A stretch of 64,000 nucleotides of DNA from Chryseobacterium jejuense (GCF_900100075.1 NZ_FNEG01000008.1:1-64000); one strand, 5' to 3'. Positions 25,923 through 35,609 are shown, numbered from the stretch's first letter. The notes: generated by a model from the sequence alone, not told the origin. Translations and numbers: made by a program.

Positions 25923-26541
25923 TTCTTATCGTGTGTAAATTTTCTAAAATTTGTTCGTTGAGGTCTTCCAAAGAAATTCCTTTTATTTCCGAAACCTTCA
26001 GGTACAATTCATCGATCTTAAAGTCTTCATTGTCAGTTTCTAAAAAGAATTTGTCTAAGGGAGTGTTTTTTAAAATATCCTGCAAAGATAAATTATACAA
26101 AACAGCTTTTCCAAAACTCAGATAAAAATTATTTGTCAGAAGATCCTCTGCAATTTTCTGTTTTTTATTAAAACCATGAATAATCATAGGTTGTTCAGCC
26201 TTTTTCTTAAAGGAAATCACCTCATAAAATTTTCTTACACAGTGAATGATAACAGGCTTTTTTACTTCATTGGAAATGTTGATCTGTCTTAAAAAAACAT
26301 CTTCCTGAATTTTTTGAGGAATAGAAACAAGAGAATCCAGACCACATTCACCTATGGCAAAACAGTTCTGAAACATCATACTTTTCATCCAGTTCAACTG
26401 ACGATCTATATCATTAATGTCAATATCATTGGGGTGTATTCCTATTGAATAAGGGGAATCCGGCGGAATTTGCTCAATATCCAAATTGTAAATTCCGTCT
26501 CGAATGTATTTTTTATGATGATGAAAATCAAAAAATTCCAT
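25915..26541 (-). CDS. TatD-family metal-dependent hydrolase (short form)
   Basis: 208 aa from the ATG at 26541; a TTG two codons upstream is the alternative. Metal motif DFHHH near the N-terminus keeps the D-x-H-x-H pattern. GIHP, GECGLD, VIIHCV and a final ETDNEDF are the remaining TatD signatures. It is some 50 residues shorter than typical TatD, with the loss in the middle and C-terminal loops. Probably a deoxyribonuclease or related phosphoesterase. First gene of the tatD-tcdA-rnpA group, divergent from a TetR gene. Confidence 0.78.
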   Translation of the reverse strand: MEFFDFHHHKKYIRDGIYNLDIEQIPPDSPYSIGIHPNDIDINDIDRQLNWMKSMMFQNCFAIGECGLDSLVSIPQKIQEDVFLRQINISNEVKKPVIIHCVRKFYEVISFKKKAEQPMIIHGFNKKQKIAEDLLTNNFYLSFGKAVLYNLSLQDILKNTPLDKFFLETDNEDFKIDELYLKVSEIKGISLEDLNEQILENLHTIRNG

Positions 26542-26580
26542 AGCCAAAAATACTACTATTTGGAATTAATATAAAATTAT

Positions 26581-26594
26581 TAAACAATCGTTTA
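26581..26594. promoter_or_regulatory. Small dyad TAAAC-AATC-GTTTA before the TetR gene
   Basis: Inverted 5-nt half sites in the 96-bp gap between tatD and tetR, about 45 bp before the regulator's start. This is a usual place for an autoregulatory site, but the dyad is short and AT-rich. Confidence 0.3.
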
Positions 26595-26637
26595 CAAATG
26601 TGTTAAAAATTTCTTAACTTTACTCAAAGTACACTTT

Positions 26638-27267
26638 ATGAAAAAAAAATTTACTGAAAAACAGATTCACATACTGGATATTGCAGAAGAATTAATTGCA
26701 AAGAAAGGGTACGAAGGAACTTCTGTGAGAGATATTTGCTCCAAAGCCAATATCAACGTCGCTATGATCTCCTATTACTTCGGTTCTAAGGAGAAAATGA
26801 TGTCTTATCTTTATCAATATAGAGTATTAAAGACCAGGGAAAATTTTTCAGAATTTGCTGATACCATCAAAGAAGGAAAGCCAGAAATGCAGATGCGCGA
26901 AATGATAAAATATATTGTTTCCCAGCTGTTCAAATATAATTATTTCCATGGGTTTGTTACTCAGGAACTTCGTCATACAGAGAATTTGAAGGATGAATTG
27001 CTGGATTTTTACCAGCTGTTTGTTAAAAAACTGGATGAAGTCATCAAAAAAGGAGTGGCTTCAGGAGTATTCACCTTTACCCCAAAGCCGGAAGATATTC
27101 TTACGATGATTATCGGTTCTACCTTATTTGTGATCCGGAATAAAAATTTTTATGAACTTTACGTACCAAGTAAAAACGAAGAAGCCTATGCAAAAGAGGC
27201 TGAAAAGAAGGTGAGAATGAATCTTTTATTAAGTGTTTTTGCAATTTTAGGATACGCTGCAGACTAA
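26638..27267 (+). CDS. TetR-family regulator
   Basis: 209 aa. Residues 5-55 form a TetR helix-turn-helix (ILDIAEELIAKKGYEGTSVRDICSKANINVAMISYYFGSKEKM in parts); the C-terminal region is an all-helical ligand-binding and dimer domain without clear specificity. Divergent from tatD and followed by bamD after about 100 bp with its own promoter, so its targets cannot be inferred from neighbours beyond possible self-control. Confidence 0.85.
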   Translation: MKKKFTEKQIHILDIAEELIAKKGYEGTSVRDICSKANINVAMISYYFGSKEKMMSYLYQYRVLKTRENFSEFADTIKEGKPEMQMREMIKYIVSQLFKYNYFHGFVTQELRHTENLKDELLDFYQLFVKKLDEVIKKGVASGVFTFTPKPEDILTMIIGSTLFVIRNKNFYELYVPSKNEEAYAKEAEKKVRMNLLLSVFAILGYAAD

Positions 27268-27314
27268 AATTACGTTAAATATTCATAAAAAAAAATCTAT
27301 TGACAAAAAAGTTA

Positions 27315-27322
27315 TATTTTTG
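27315..27322 (+). promoter_or_regulatory. -7 box (TATTTTTG) of bamD
   Basis: Consensus TAnnTTTG in the 103-bp gap before bamD, about 48 nt from the start codon. Confidence 0.55.
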
Positions 27323-27370
27323 CAAATTAGTAAATCGGCTGTATAATCCGAAAACTGTTGAACTTTTTAT

Positions 27371-28366
27371 ATGAAAAAATATATTTTAGGTCTTTTTGCT
27401 GTAGCAGTGATGGCATCATGTGTTAGCCAGCAAGAAAGAGCAATGAAGAGTGCTGATAAAGATTTTATCTTAAAAGCTGCCAATGAAAACTTCGCTAAGA
27501 AAAAGTGGAAAAATGCATTGGCTCTTTATGACAGACTGGCAAACCTTGTAGCAGGAACAGATGATTTTCCTAACGTAGGTTTCAATACAGCTTATGCCAA
27601 TTACTACGATAAAAGTTATAAACTGGCAGGGCATCAGTTTAAAAACTTTGCGGTCAACTTTCCAAAAGATCCAAGAGCAGAAGAAGCTGCTTATATGTCT
27701 GCATTATGTTACTATGAAGGATCTATGGATTACAACCTGGATCAGTCTAGTACAGAATTAGCAGTTAATGAGCTTCAGGATTTCCTGAACAATTATCCTA
27801 ATTCTGAAAGATCAAAAAATATTAGTCAACTTATTGACGAGCTTTCTTATAAGCTGGAGTTTAAAGCTTATGAAAACGGAAGACAGTACTTTAAAATGGG
27901 TGAGTACAAAGCTGCTAACGTAGCATTGGAAAATGTATTGGAAGATTTCCCAAGTACAAAACTTCGTCCGAAAATTTATGATTATATCATGAAATCTCGT
28001 TATGAATTAGCTATAAAGTCTATATATAGTCTTAAAGACGAACGTATTGAAAGTGCTTTAACCTATGTGAAAATGGTTGAAAAAGAGCTTCCTAATACAG
28101 AGTACTCTAAAACGGCATCTGATTTGAGAGCAAAACTTGAAAAAGAAAAAGAACATTTTGTGGTGGTTAAAAAAGATACCGAAGCAAAAATTGCAGCTTT
28201 AACAGCTAAGCAAAAGAAAGAAGCAGAAAAGCTTGCCAGCCAGGGTAAAAAAGAACAGCAGATTAAAGATCAGATCAGTAACGAAAAGCAGGCAAAGCAG
28301 ATGCAGAGGGATAGTGCGGCACTTCAGACCCCTCCACCAGCAGCGACTTTCAAAATTAAAAGATAA
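27371..28366 (+). CDS. bamD: Outer-membrane assembly lipoprotein BamD
   Basis: 331 aa. Lipobox VMASC places the lipidated Cys at about 17. TPR-like helical repeats follow (NFAKKKWKNALALYDRLANL, FKNFAVNFPKDPRAEEAAYM in parts), as in BamD/YfiO. The C-terminal 70 residues are a Lys/Glu/Gln-rich coiled coil (AALTAKQKKEAEKLASQGKK) ending in a short Pro-rich stretch, a Bacteroidota extension. It is the essential periplasmic partner of BamA. First of a bamD-rpoZ-coaBC row common to flavobacteria. Confidence 0.9.
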   Translation: MKKYILGLFAVAVMASCVSQQERAMKSADKDFILKAANENFAKKKWKNALALYDRLANLVAGTDDFPNVGFNTAYANYYDKSYKLAGHQFKNFAVNFPKDPRAEEAAYMSALCYYEGSMDYNLDQSSTELAVNELQDFLNNYPNSERSKNISQLIDELSYKLEFKAYENGRQYFKMGEYKAANVALENVLEDFPSTKLRPKIYDYIMKSRYELAIKSIYSLKDERIESALTYVKMVEKELPNTEYSKTASDLRAKLEKEKEHFVVVKKDTEAKIAALTAKQKKEAEKLASQGKKEQQIKDQISNEKQAKQMQRDSAALQTPPPAATFKIKR

Positions 28367-28408
28367 TTCGTAAATTTGCCATCTTAAAATAAAAATAAAT
28401 TTCTCAAA

Positions 28409-28732
28409 ATGAGTGTAAAAGATACAAAAGCAGAAGTAAATACTATTACTTACGACAAAGATAAGATTGAAGATAAAGTAGGTTCAATCTACGAAGCTAT
28501 TGTTATCATGGGAAAGAGAGCAGAGCAAATTAATGCGGAGATCCGTACGGAACTTCACAACAAATTAGATGAATTTGCTGTTCACAATTCTACATTGGAA
28601 GAGGTTTTCGAAAACAGAGAACAAATTGAGATCTCTAAACATTACGAAAAACTTCCAAAGCCAACTTCAATTGCTATTGAAGAATGGTTAAACGATGATG
28701 TATATTTTAGAAAAACAGAAGAAAGAAAGTAA
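28409..28732 (+). CDS. rpoZ: RNA polymerase omega subunit (Bacteroidota type)
   Basis: 107 aa. The YEAIVIMGKRAEQIN segment corresponds to the conserved omega/Rpb6 helix that wraps the beta' C-terminus. Length and acidic C-terminus match the Bacteroidota form. Helps RNA polymerase assembly. Between bamD (42 bp) and coaBC, the order usual in flavobacteria; a hairpin follows it. Confidence 0.85.
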   Translation: MSVKDTKAEVNTITYDKDKIEDKVGSIYEAIVIMGKRAEQINAEIRTELHNKLDEFAVHNSTLEEVFENREQIEISKHYEKLPKPTSIAIEEWLNDDVYFRKTEERK

Positions 28733-28754
28733 TCATCTGTGTTTTTTATAAACG

Positions 28755-28795
28755 AAGGTCATAAAGGAACTAAGTTCTTTTATGACCTTTGCTGT
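28755..28795 (+). terminator. Hairpin after rpoZ
   Basis: AAGGTCATAAAGGAAC (28755-28770) pairs with 28774-28789 over 16 positions with G-U pairs. Only a short T tract follows, so it may be a weak terminator or stabiliser. Confidence 0.55.
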
Positions 28796-28855
28796 TTTAA
28801 ACCCTGATTGTGGGAAAAAATAAGTATTTTAGTGTTTCAAAAAAATTAAAGCTAA

Positions 28856-30061
28856 ATGAGTGTTTCCGGTAAAAAGATCCTTATTGCTGTTTCTGGCGGA
28901 ATTGCAGCCTATAAAGTTCACTTCCTGATAAGAGACTTTGTAAAACAAGGAGCCGAAGTACAGGTAATTATGACCCCTGATGCAGAACATTTTGTAACCA
29001 AATTAAGTTTGGCTACACTATCTAAGAAACCAGTTTATTCTGATTTTTATGGTGACAACGGAACCTGGAACAGCCACGTAGAACTTGCTTTATGGGCAGA
29101 TGTGATGATTGTGGCTCCATGTACAGCCAATACCTTATCTAAAATGATCCACGGAATGTGTGATAATCTCGTGATTGCCACTTATATGTCTGCGAAATGT
29201 CCGGTATTTATTGCTCCGGCAATGGATTTGGATATGTATGCACATCCTTCCACAAAAAGAAATCTCGAATTGGCAGGAAGCTATGGGCACCTTATCATTC
29301 CCGCTGAAAACGGAGAATTAGCTAGTGGATTGGTTGGTCAGGGAAGAATGGCAGAGCCGGCAACCATTTTTAATACTGTTGAAAATTATTTTACAGATTA
29401 TACCGTTGAAAAAAGCCTTGAAGGGAAAACTGTCTTAATTACAGCAGGACCTACTTATGAATCGATTGATCCGGTAAGATTCATAGGAAATCATTCCTCA
29501 GGAAAAATGGGGTTCTCTTTAGCTGAAGAAGCTTCAAAAAGAGGAGCAAAGGTGATTTTGATCTCAGGACCAAGTTCCCAAACCCTTACCGATAAAAATG
29601 TAGAACTGCATAAAGTAACTTCTGCAAAAGAAATGCTGGCTAAAGTATTTGAGTTTTATGATACCATAGATATTGGGATTGCAAGTGCTGCAGTGGCAGA
29701 TTATGCACCAAAGGATGTGGCTAAGGAAAAGATCAAGAAGAATGATGAAAACCTTACCATTGAACTGGTGAAAAATCCTGATATTCTTAAAACGATGGGG
29801 GAAAAGAAAACCCATCAGTTTCTGGTAGGATTTGCTTTGGAAACCCAGAATGAAGAAGAAAATGCCAAAGGAAAACTGGAAAAGAAAAACCTTGACATGA
29901 TTGTTTTGAACTCTTTGCGTGATGAAGGAGCCGGGTTTAAAAATGATACTAATAAGATCAAGATATTCACCAAAACAGAAAAAAGAGAATTTGATCTGAA
30001 GTCCAAAGATGATGTAGCGAAAGATATTCTCAATTTTGTTGAATCTCAGCTTTTAAAATAA
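28856..30061 (+). CDS. coaBC: Phosphopantothenoylcysteine synthetase/decarboxylase
   Basis: 401 aa bifunctional coenzyme A enzyme. The CoaC half (1-175) is an FMN flavoprotein with VSGGIAAYK at the start and a PAMDLDMY motif carrying the substrate-clamp Met. The CoaB half (about 190-400) starts at ITAGPTYESIDPVRFIGN and includes the KIKK lysine region. It joins 4'-phosphopantothenate with cysteine and decarboxylates the product. Cytoplasmic; DUF4835 follows 36 bp later. Confidence 0.94.
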   Translation: MSVSGKKILIAVSGGIAAYKVHFLIRDFVKQGAEVQVIMTPDAEHFVTKLSLATLSKKPVYSDFYGDNGTWNSHVELALWADVMIVAPCTANTLSKMIHGMCDNLVIATYMSAKCPVFIAPAMDLDMYAHPSTKRNLELAGSYGHLIIPAENGELASGLVGQGRMAEPATIFNTVENYFTDYTVEKSLEGKTVLITAGPTYESIDPVRFIGNHSSGKMGFSLAEEASKRGAKVILISGPSSQTLTDKNVELHKVTSAKEMLAKVFEFYDTIDIGIASAAVADYAPKDVAKEKIKKNDENLTIELVKNPDILKTMGEKKTHQFLVGFALETQNEEENAKGKLEKKNLDMIVLNSLRDEGAGFKNDTNKIKIFTKTEKREFDLKSKDDVAKDILNFVESQLLK

Positions 30062-30097
30062 TTTTAATAAATTTCCGTTCTCAATTTTTAATAGACA

Positions 30098-31003
30098 ATG
30101 AAAAAAATTATAAGTTTATTTTTTCTGTTATTTATCTTTAATCTTGGTTTTTCCCAGGAGTTGCTGGCAACTGTGCAGGTAAATTCTCAGCAGATAGGAG
30201 GGAGTAACCAGCAGGCTTTTAAAGCTTTGGAGAAAAGTCTTAGAGATTTCATCAACAATACCAGCTGGACAGGGAAGAAATTACAGAATTTTGAAAAGAT
30301 CAAATGTGGTTTTTCCATTGTTATTTCTGAAAGAGATGTCAATAAATTTAAAGGAGTCATTGTAGTTCAGGCAGTACGTCCTGTCTATAATACCACGTAT
30401 GAATCCCCTTTACTGAATCTTCAGGATCAGAGATTCAGTTTTGAATATATTGAGAACGAAAACCTTATTTTCAATGAGAGACAGTTTTCCGGGAAAAACC
30501 TTACCGATGTAATCAGTTTCTATATTTATCTTATTTTGGGCTATGATGCTGATAGTTTCCAGTCAATGGGTGGAACCCAGTGGTTCACAAAAGCACAGCA
30601 GATTGCTCAAAACTCTCAAAACAGAAACTATGACGGTTGGAATACGATCAACGAACCGAGAAGCCGTACCATATTGATTAACGAAATTATGAATCCAAAC
30701 TGGAGCCAGTTGAGATCTACGATGTATACTTACCACAGATCCGGTATGGATAATCTCTTTAATCAGGATCAGACTCCTGGAAAAAAAGTGATTTTTGATG
30801 CTCTGATGCAGCTTAAAATGTATGAAAATTCTTTCCAACAAGGCTTTTTCTTCAATCTTTTCATGGATACTAAGAGTGATGAGATCTTCAATGTTTTCAA
30901 TTCCGGGAATAATGGCGGACTTATTCTTAATGACCTGAAGCAGACCATGATTATTCTTTCTCCAAAAAATATTGATAACAAGTGGAATAAATGGAAGAAT
31001 TAA
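30098..31003 (+). CDS. DUF4835 secreted protein
   Basis: 301 aa with a signal peptide (1-19, GFS|QE). The body, with TSWTGKKLQNFEKIKCGFSI, a central YDGWNTINEPRSRT and an RSTMYTYHRSGMD segment, corresponds to DUF4835, a Bacteroidota family found almost always between coaBC and recN. Probably periplasmic; function unknown. It overlaps the next gene by 13 bp. Confidence 0.85.
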   Translation: MKKIISLFFLLFIFNLGFSQELLATVQVNSQQIGGSNQQAFKALEKSLRDFINNTSWTGKKLQNFEKIKCGFSIVISERDVNKFKGVIVVQAVRPVYNTTYESPLLNLQDQRFSFEYIENENLIFNERQFSGKNLTDVISFYIYLILGYDADSFQSMGGTQWFTKAQQIAQNSQNRNYDGWNTINEPRSRTILINEIMNPNWSQLRSTMYTYHRSGMDNLFNQDQTPGKKVIFDALMQLKMYENSFQQGFFFNLFMDTKSDEIFNVFNSGNNGGLILNDLKQTMIILSPKNIDNKWNKWKN

Positions 31004-31524
31004 ATTATGAGGAAGGACGAATTAAAGAAATAGTTGACAGAACACTTAGCTTTTGGATTGAGAATGAACTCAATCAACTTCCTTGTGATATCGAAATAGA
31101 AATGCTTGCTCCGGATCAGCCTGATGAAGAATGGAAATTCTGGCTTCCTATTGAAAGTACAATTACAGACGTTGCACTTAAGGAATTTGAAACAGAAACA
31201 GGGTTTGTTTTTCCAAACGATTTTAAAATATTCCTGAAACATAAACATTTTTATGAGCTTCAGATCTCGGAAGTTTCCTTTTGCTCACTTCCTGTCAGTT
31301 CGTGGAGAGCTTCTCTTCGTGAAATGATGTTCGAGACCTACTCAAGAGAATTCCTTTTTGATAAAGGGTATGTTCCTTTTGCGGTATACAGTGACTGGGG
31401 ACTGTTGTGTTTTGATACCCATAACAATAATACTGTTGTTCTTTGGGATCATGAAGATGAAAATTCTTTCCAGTATCAATACTCAAACTTTTATGAACTG
31501 CTGGCAGAAATTTCAAAAGTGTAA
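30991..31524 (+). CDS. SMI1/KNR4 (SUKH)-like protein
   Basis: 177 aa, acidic, no signal peptide. The core resembles the SMI1/KNR4 fold: ALKEFETETGFVFPNDFKIFL (the lead helix and the P.dfk.fl motif), then VPFAVYSDWGLLCFDTHNNN, VVLWDHEDE and a last helix. SUKH proteins are often immunity proteins to secreted toxins, but many are stand-alone. Here it overlaps DUF4835 by 13 bp and sits before recN, with no toxin gene near it. Assignment is by pattern only. Confidence 0.6.
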   Translation: MEELNYEEGRIKEIVDRTLSFWIENELNQLPCDIEIEMLAPDQPDEEWKFWLPIESTITDVALKEFETETGFVFPNDFKIFLKHKHFYELQISEVSFCSLPVSSWRASLREMMFETYSREFLFDKGYVPFAVYSDWGLLCFDTHNNNTVVLWDHEDENSFQYQYSNFYELLAEISKV

Positions 31525-31620
31525 GCCTTCTTATTTAATCGTTATCTGTCGTTTCTGTTTTCGTTAAAAAAACTTACTTTTACAATCAATATTAATATCT
31601 GATAAAAACACGGATTATCC

Positions 31621-33270
31621 ATGCTTTCAAGAATTTACATTAAGAATTTTGCCCTGATTGATACCCTTGAAGTATCATTGAATAATGGTCTTCAGGTAAT
31701 TACCGGAGAAACCGGAGCAGGAAAATCCATTATTTTGGGTGCATTGCGTCTTATCCTGGGCGAAAGGGCAGATGTAAAATCTATTTCAAAAGCAGAAGAA
31801 AAAAGTGTTGTAGAAACAGAGTTTGCATTGAACAATCAATTCAAGAAGTTTTTTATTGAAAACGATCTAGATTATGAGTTGCAGACCATCATCAGAAGAG
31901 AAATATTACCATCCGGAAAATCAAGAGCATTCATCAATGATGTTCCGGTAACATTGGATATCCTGAAAGAGCTTTCTTCTCAGTTAATTGATATCCATTC
32001 TCAATTTGAAACATCCAACCTTTTTACCTCAGAATATCAGTTTAAAATTATAGACGGACTTTCTGAAAATAAAAAAATCATTGAAGACTATCAGCTGGAG
32101 TTTTCAGCATTTCAGAATCTTAAAACCTTGTTGAAAAAGCTGAAAACACAACTTTCAGAAGCCAATAAAGAAAGTGATTATAAAGATTTCTTACTCAATG
32201 AGCTTGAAGAATTAAAACTGGATGATGTAGATTACGAAGATATTCAAAACCAATTAGCTGTTCAGGAAAATGCAGGAATGATTTCTGAAAACGTAGGTCA
32301 GATCCTGTCCAGATTCCATCAGGAAGAAATTGGAATTCTTTCATTCTTTAACGAAGCAAAAGCTAAACTTTCCAGAATTGCAGGTATTTCAACCAGTTTT
32401 GCAGAGCTGGACCAAAGGCTTGAAACCTCTTTTGTGGATTTGAAAGATATTATTTCTGAGCTTGAACATGAAGCAGAGAAACTGGAGATCAATCCGGAAA
32501 ACCTTCTTGTTCTTACGGAGCTGAATAATAAGATAAATGCTTTGTTCCTTAAACACAATGTTTCAGACCTTAATGAACTGATTGAGATCAGAAACGGGCT
32601 GGCAGGAGATCAGAAAGGAGCTTCAGAGCTTGAAGCACAAATTCTTGAAACTGAAGAGAATATTGCTCATAAAGAAAAGTCACTTCAGATTCTCACTGAA
32701 AAGCTTTCCAAAAATAGAAAAAAGAACATTCCTGTTTTCATTAAAAAAGCAGAAGGACTTCTTAAAAAACTGGGCCTTGAAAAAGCCAAAGTAGATATAG
32801 AATTACAGGATGCTGAAGAATTTAATCAATTCGGAAGAGAAAATATTCAGCTTTTATTCCAGGCCAATTCAGGATTTCCACTTAAGCCAATCCAAACGGC
32901 TATTTCTGGTGGAGAAAGATCCAGAGTAATGCTTGCTGTGAAAAAAATTATCGCAGAAAGTGATGAATTACCAACATTGATTTTAGACGAAATTGATACT
33001 GGAGTTTCAGGAAAAGTAGCCGAGGAAATTGGAAATCTGATGCGCGAAATGTCTGAAGATATGCAGTTGATTGTTATTTCTCACCTTGCACAGGTTGCAG
33101 CCAAAGGAAATGATAATTATAAAGTGGTAAAACAAGATGTTGCCGGGAAAACTCAATCTACCATCATTCCTTTAAATGATAAGGAAAAACTGAATGAGAT
33201 TGCCCAATTGCTTTCAGGAAGCAAAATTACTGAAGCAGCTCTTGCTCAGGCGAAAGAACTTATTGGCTAA
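31621..33270 (+). CDS. recN: DNA repair protein RecN
   Basis: 549 aa SMC-like ATPase. Walker A GETGAGKS (29-36), a short coiled-coil arm (about 150-350), the signature ISGGERSRVMLAVK near 435 and Walker B LPTLILDEIDTGVSG. It acts early in double-strand break repair. Ends with the conserved IAQLLSGSKITEAALAQA. Located 96 bp after the SUKH-like gene, without a visible SOS box. Confidence 0.94.
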   Translation: MLSRIYIKNFALIDTLEVSLNNGLQVITGETGAGKSIILGALRLILGERADVKSISKAEEKSVVETEFALNNQFKKFFIENDLDYELQTIIRREILPSGKSRAFINDVPVTLDILKELSSQLIDIHSQFETSNLFTSEYQFKIIDGLSENKKIIEDYQLEFSAFQNLKTLLKKLKTQLSEANKESDYKDFLLNELEELKLDDVDYEDIQNQLAVQENAGMISENVGQILSRFHQEEIGILSFFNEAKAKLSRIAGISTSFAELDQRLETSFVDLKDIISELEHEAEKLEINPENLLVLTELNNKINALFLKHNVSDLNELIEIRNGLAGDQKGASELEAQILETEENIAHKEKSLQILTEKLSKNRKKNIPVFIKKAEGLLKKLGLEKAKVDIELQDAEEFNQFGRENIQLLFQANSGFPLKPIQTAISGGERSRVMLAVKKIIAESDELPTLILDEIDTGVSGKVAEEIGNLMREMSEDMQLIVISHLAQVAAKGNDNYKVVKQDVAGKTQSTIIPLNDKEKLNEIAQLLSGSKITEAALAQAKELIG

Positions 33271-33320
33271 GAAGCTGTAACGTTTTTTACATTATATTTA
33301 CTAATGTAAAAAACTAAACT

Positions 33321-34787
33321 ATGTTTCTAAAGTTCCTTAATCTTGAAATTAAAAGCTTTTTCCGTGGTACCTCTTTAGGAGTTAATCTTACCATGAAAAT
33401 TTTAAGATTCATTGCGATTCTTTATTTCATGGGATGCCTTGTAGGTGGAGCTTTTCTGGTCTTTATGTATGTGAAGAATGAAATACATCAGGATCCTTTA
33501 AAGATTGTTTCCACATTTTTACTCATAGGTTGGGTTGCAGATTTAGCAATCAAATATCTCTGGCAGGAAATTCCAACACAAAACATCAAGCCTTTCCTTA
33601 CTTTGAATATTAAAAAGAGGACATTGGTAAATTATCTGTTGGTAAAAACCTTTTTTTCAGCCTTTAGCTGGCTTAATTCTCTGTTTTTCATTACGTTTTC
33701 GGGGATTGCATTGTTTTATGGATATAGTTTTCCAGGAGTTTTATCATGGTTAATAGGAGTCTCTGCTATTTTTTATCTAAATAGCTTTCTCAACATTTTT
33801 CTCAACAGCACAGAAAAGGTTGCTATTGTTGTAGCTGTAGTTATTGCAATAGTGGCAGCGTTGGGCTATTATAATATTATCCCAATACTTTCTTACTCGG
33901 ACATTGCTTTCTATGGCCTATATGAGAAACCATATCTTTCCTTGATTCCTGTTTTCATATTTGCTGTACTGTGGGTGTTTTGTTTTCGATATATCCGTAG
34001 GGAATTCTATCTGGATCAAGGCCTTGAAGCAAAAAAATCAGTAGGTAAAACAGAAAATATTGCTTTTCTAAATAAATATGGAGTCATAGGAACATTCATT
34101 AACAATGATATAAAAATGCTGAAACGTAATAAAGTAACCAGAGGTATTCTTTTGGGAAGTTTTATGTTTCTTTTTTATGGATTGCTGATGTATACTTCTA
34201 AAGCGTACAAAACTCCCGCAATGACAATGTTCATGGGACTTTTTGTAACGGGAGGATTTCAGTTTTTATTTGGGCAAAGAGTTCCTGCCTTTGACAGTTC
34301 TTATTATCCTCTGATGATGACTCTGAATGTTCCCTACAAAGAATATTTAAAGGCCAAATGGTGGCTGATGAATATTGTAACAGGAGTGTCAATCATTATA
34401 GCTGCATTGTATAGCTATTTTGGCTGGGAAATTTATGTTACGTTTTTTGCAGCCGGGCTTTATAATATCGGCGTGAATTCACAATTTACACTTTGGTCCG
34501 GAGCATTCAATAAAACTCAGATTGACCTTAATTCAAAAGAAAAAAGATTCGGGCAGAAAAATAGTTTCAATTTGAAATCGATGCTGTTAATGATTCCTAA
34601 AATGCTGCTTCCCATGGCTGTATTCGCTGGTGCAAAATCTCTTTTTGGAATCACGGCTGGAGTAGTAAGTATTGCAATTATGGGATTAATAGGATTTTTA
34701 TTGCGGGAAAAAATCTTTGATATCATTGTGAAACACTATAAAAGAGAAAAATACAGCACACTGGATGCATTTAAAAATAAAGACTAA
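33321..34787 (+). CDS. DUF5687 membrane permease of an ABC exporter
   Basis: 488 aa with about ten membrane segments in two groups (near 25-60, 105-180, 205-225, 275-330, 350-390, 415-465). No signal peptide. DUF5687 matches by pattern (FFRGTSLGVNLTMKILRF at the N-terminus, SNTF-free basic loops, KAKWWLMN). It sits 3 bp before an ABC ATPase, so the pair should form a transporter; the substrate is unknown. Confidence 0.78.
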   Translation: MFLKFLNLEIKSFFRGTSLGVNLTMKILRFIAILYFMGCLVGGAFLVFMYVKNEIHQDPLKIVSTFLLIGWVADLAIKYLWQEIPTQNIKPFLTLNIKKRTLVNYLLVKTFFSAFSWLNSLFFITFSGIALFYGYSFPGVLSWLIGVSAIFYLNSFLNIFLNSTEKVAIVVAVVIAIVAALGYYNIIPILSYSDIAFYGLYEKPYLSLIPVFIFAVLWVFCFRYIRREFYLDQGLEAKKSVGKTENIAFLNKYGVIGTFINNDIKMLKRNKVTRGILLGSFMFLFYGLLMYTSKAYKTPAMTMFMGLFVTGGFQFLFGQRVPAFDSSYYPLMMTLNVPYKEYLKAKWWLMNIVTGVSIIIAALYSYFGWEIYVTFFAAGLYNIGVNSQFTLWSGAFNKTQIDLNSKEKRFGQKNSFNLKSMLLMIPKMLLPMAVFAGAKSLFGITAGVVSIAIMGLIGFLLREKIFDIIVKHYKREKYSTLDAFKNKD

Positions 34788-34790
34788 GCT

Positions 34791-35525
34791 ATGATTACTA
34801 TAAATAATTTATCTAAAACATACGGGACGGCAACCGTTCTGAATATTGAACATCTTGAAATTTCTAATGGAGAAACTTTTGGTCTGGTGGGAAATAACGG
34901 AGCCGGAAAGACCACTCTTTTCAGCCTGATGTTAGATCTTATTCAGGCTAGTACTGGGTTTGTAAGCATTGATGGGACGAAAGTAAATGAATCAGAAGTC
35001 TGGAAAAACAAAGTTTCTGCGTTTGTAGACGATTCTTTTCTTATTGGCTATCTGACTCCTGAGGAATATTTTTATTTTATTGGTGAATTGAGAGGGCAGA
35101 ATAAGGCATCCATAGATGAGTTTTTGAAACCTTTTCATGATCTTTTTAATGGTGAGATCCTTAAATCCAATAAATATATCAGAGACCTTTCAAAAGGAAA
35201 TCAGAAAAAAGTAGGCATCGTAGGAGCCATTATTGGAAACCCTGAAATCATCATTCTGGATGAACCTTTTGCTAACCTGGACCCATCTACACAGATTAAA
35301 CTTAAAAATCTAATCAAAGAATTATCGAAGCAGGATGGTGTAACTTTTCTTATCTCCAGTCACGATTTATCTCATACTACTGAAGTTTGCAACAGAATAG
35401 TGGTGGTAAACAAAGGACAGCTTGTAAAAGATATTCAAACAACACCTGAAACACTGAAAGACCTTGAACAGTATTTTTCAGATCAGGTTTCTGGTCCAAA
35501 TGAAGCTGCCGAAAATAAATTTTAA
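34791..35525 (+). CDS. ABC transporter ATP-binding protein
   Basis: 244 aa. Walker A GNNGAGKTT (34-42), a signature LSKGNQKKV that differs from the usual LSGGQ, Walker B IIILDEPFANLDP and the switch His in SSHDLS. Such degenerate signatures are common in exporters of the CcmA/YxlF group. Partner of the DUF5687 permease directly upstream. A terminator follows. Confidence 0.88.
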   Translation: MITINNLSKTYGTATVLNIEHLEISNGETFGLVGNNGAGKTTLFSLMLDLIQASTGFVSIDGTKVNESEVWKNKVSAFVDDSFLIGYLTPEEYFYFIGELRGQNKASIDEFLKPFHDLFNGEILKSNKYIRDLSKGNQKKVGIVGAIIGNPEIIILDEPFANLDPSTQIKLKNLIKELSKQDGVTFLISSHDLSHTTEVCNRIVVVNKGQLVKDIQTTPETLKDLEQYFSDQVSGPNEAAENKF

Positions 35526-35543
35526 TGTTTTGATAATATAGCC

Positions 35544-35580
35544 AAAAAAGCACCGAAGAAATATCTCCGGTGCTTTTTGT
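35544..35580. terminator. Bidirectional terminator between ABC and fumC genes
   Basis: AAAAAGCACCG (35545-35555) with CGGTGCTTTTT (35568-35578), 11 bp perfect, lying between convergent genes. Confidence 0.85.
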
Positions 35581-35609
35581 TTAAAGTCTATGAATGAAAA
35601 TTAGAATTG

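Noticed and set aside
26539-26547. TTG two codons upstream as the tatD-like start
   Set aside because: The ATG two codons later gives the metal motif at the usual distance from the N-terminus and is the more likely start.
30991-31524. Toxin-immunity locus
   Set aside because: Only the SMI1/KNR4-like candidate is present; there is no polymorphic toxin, Rhs or T6SS gene in the window.
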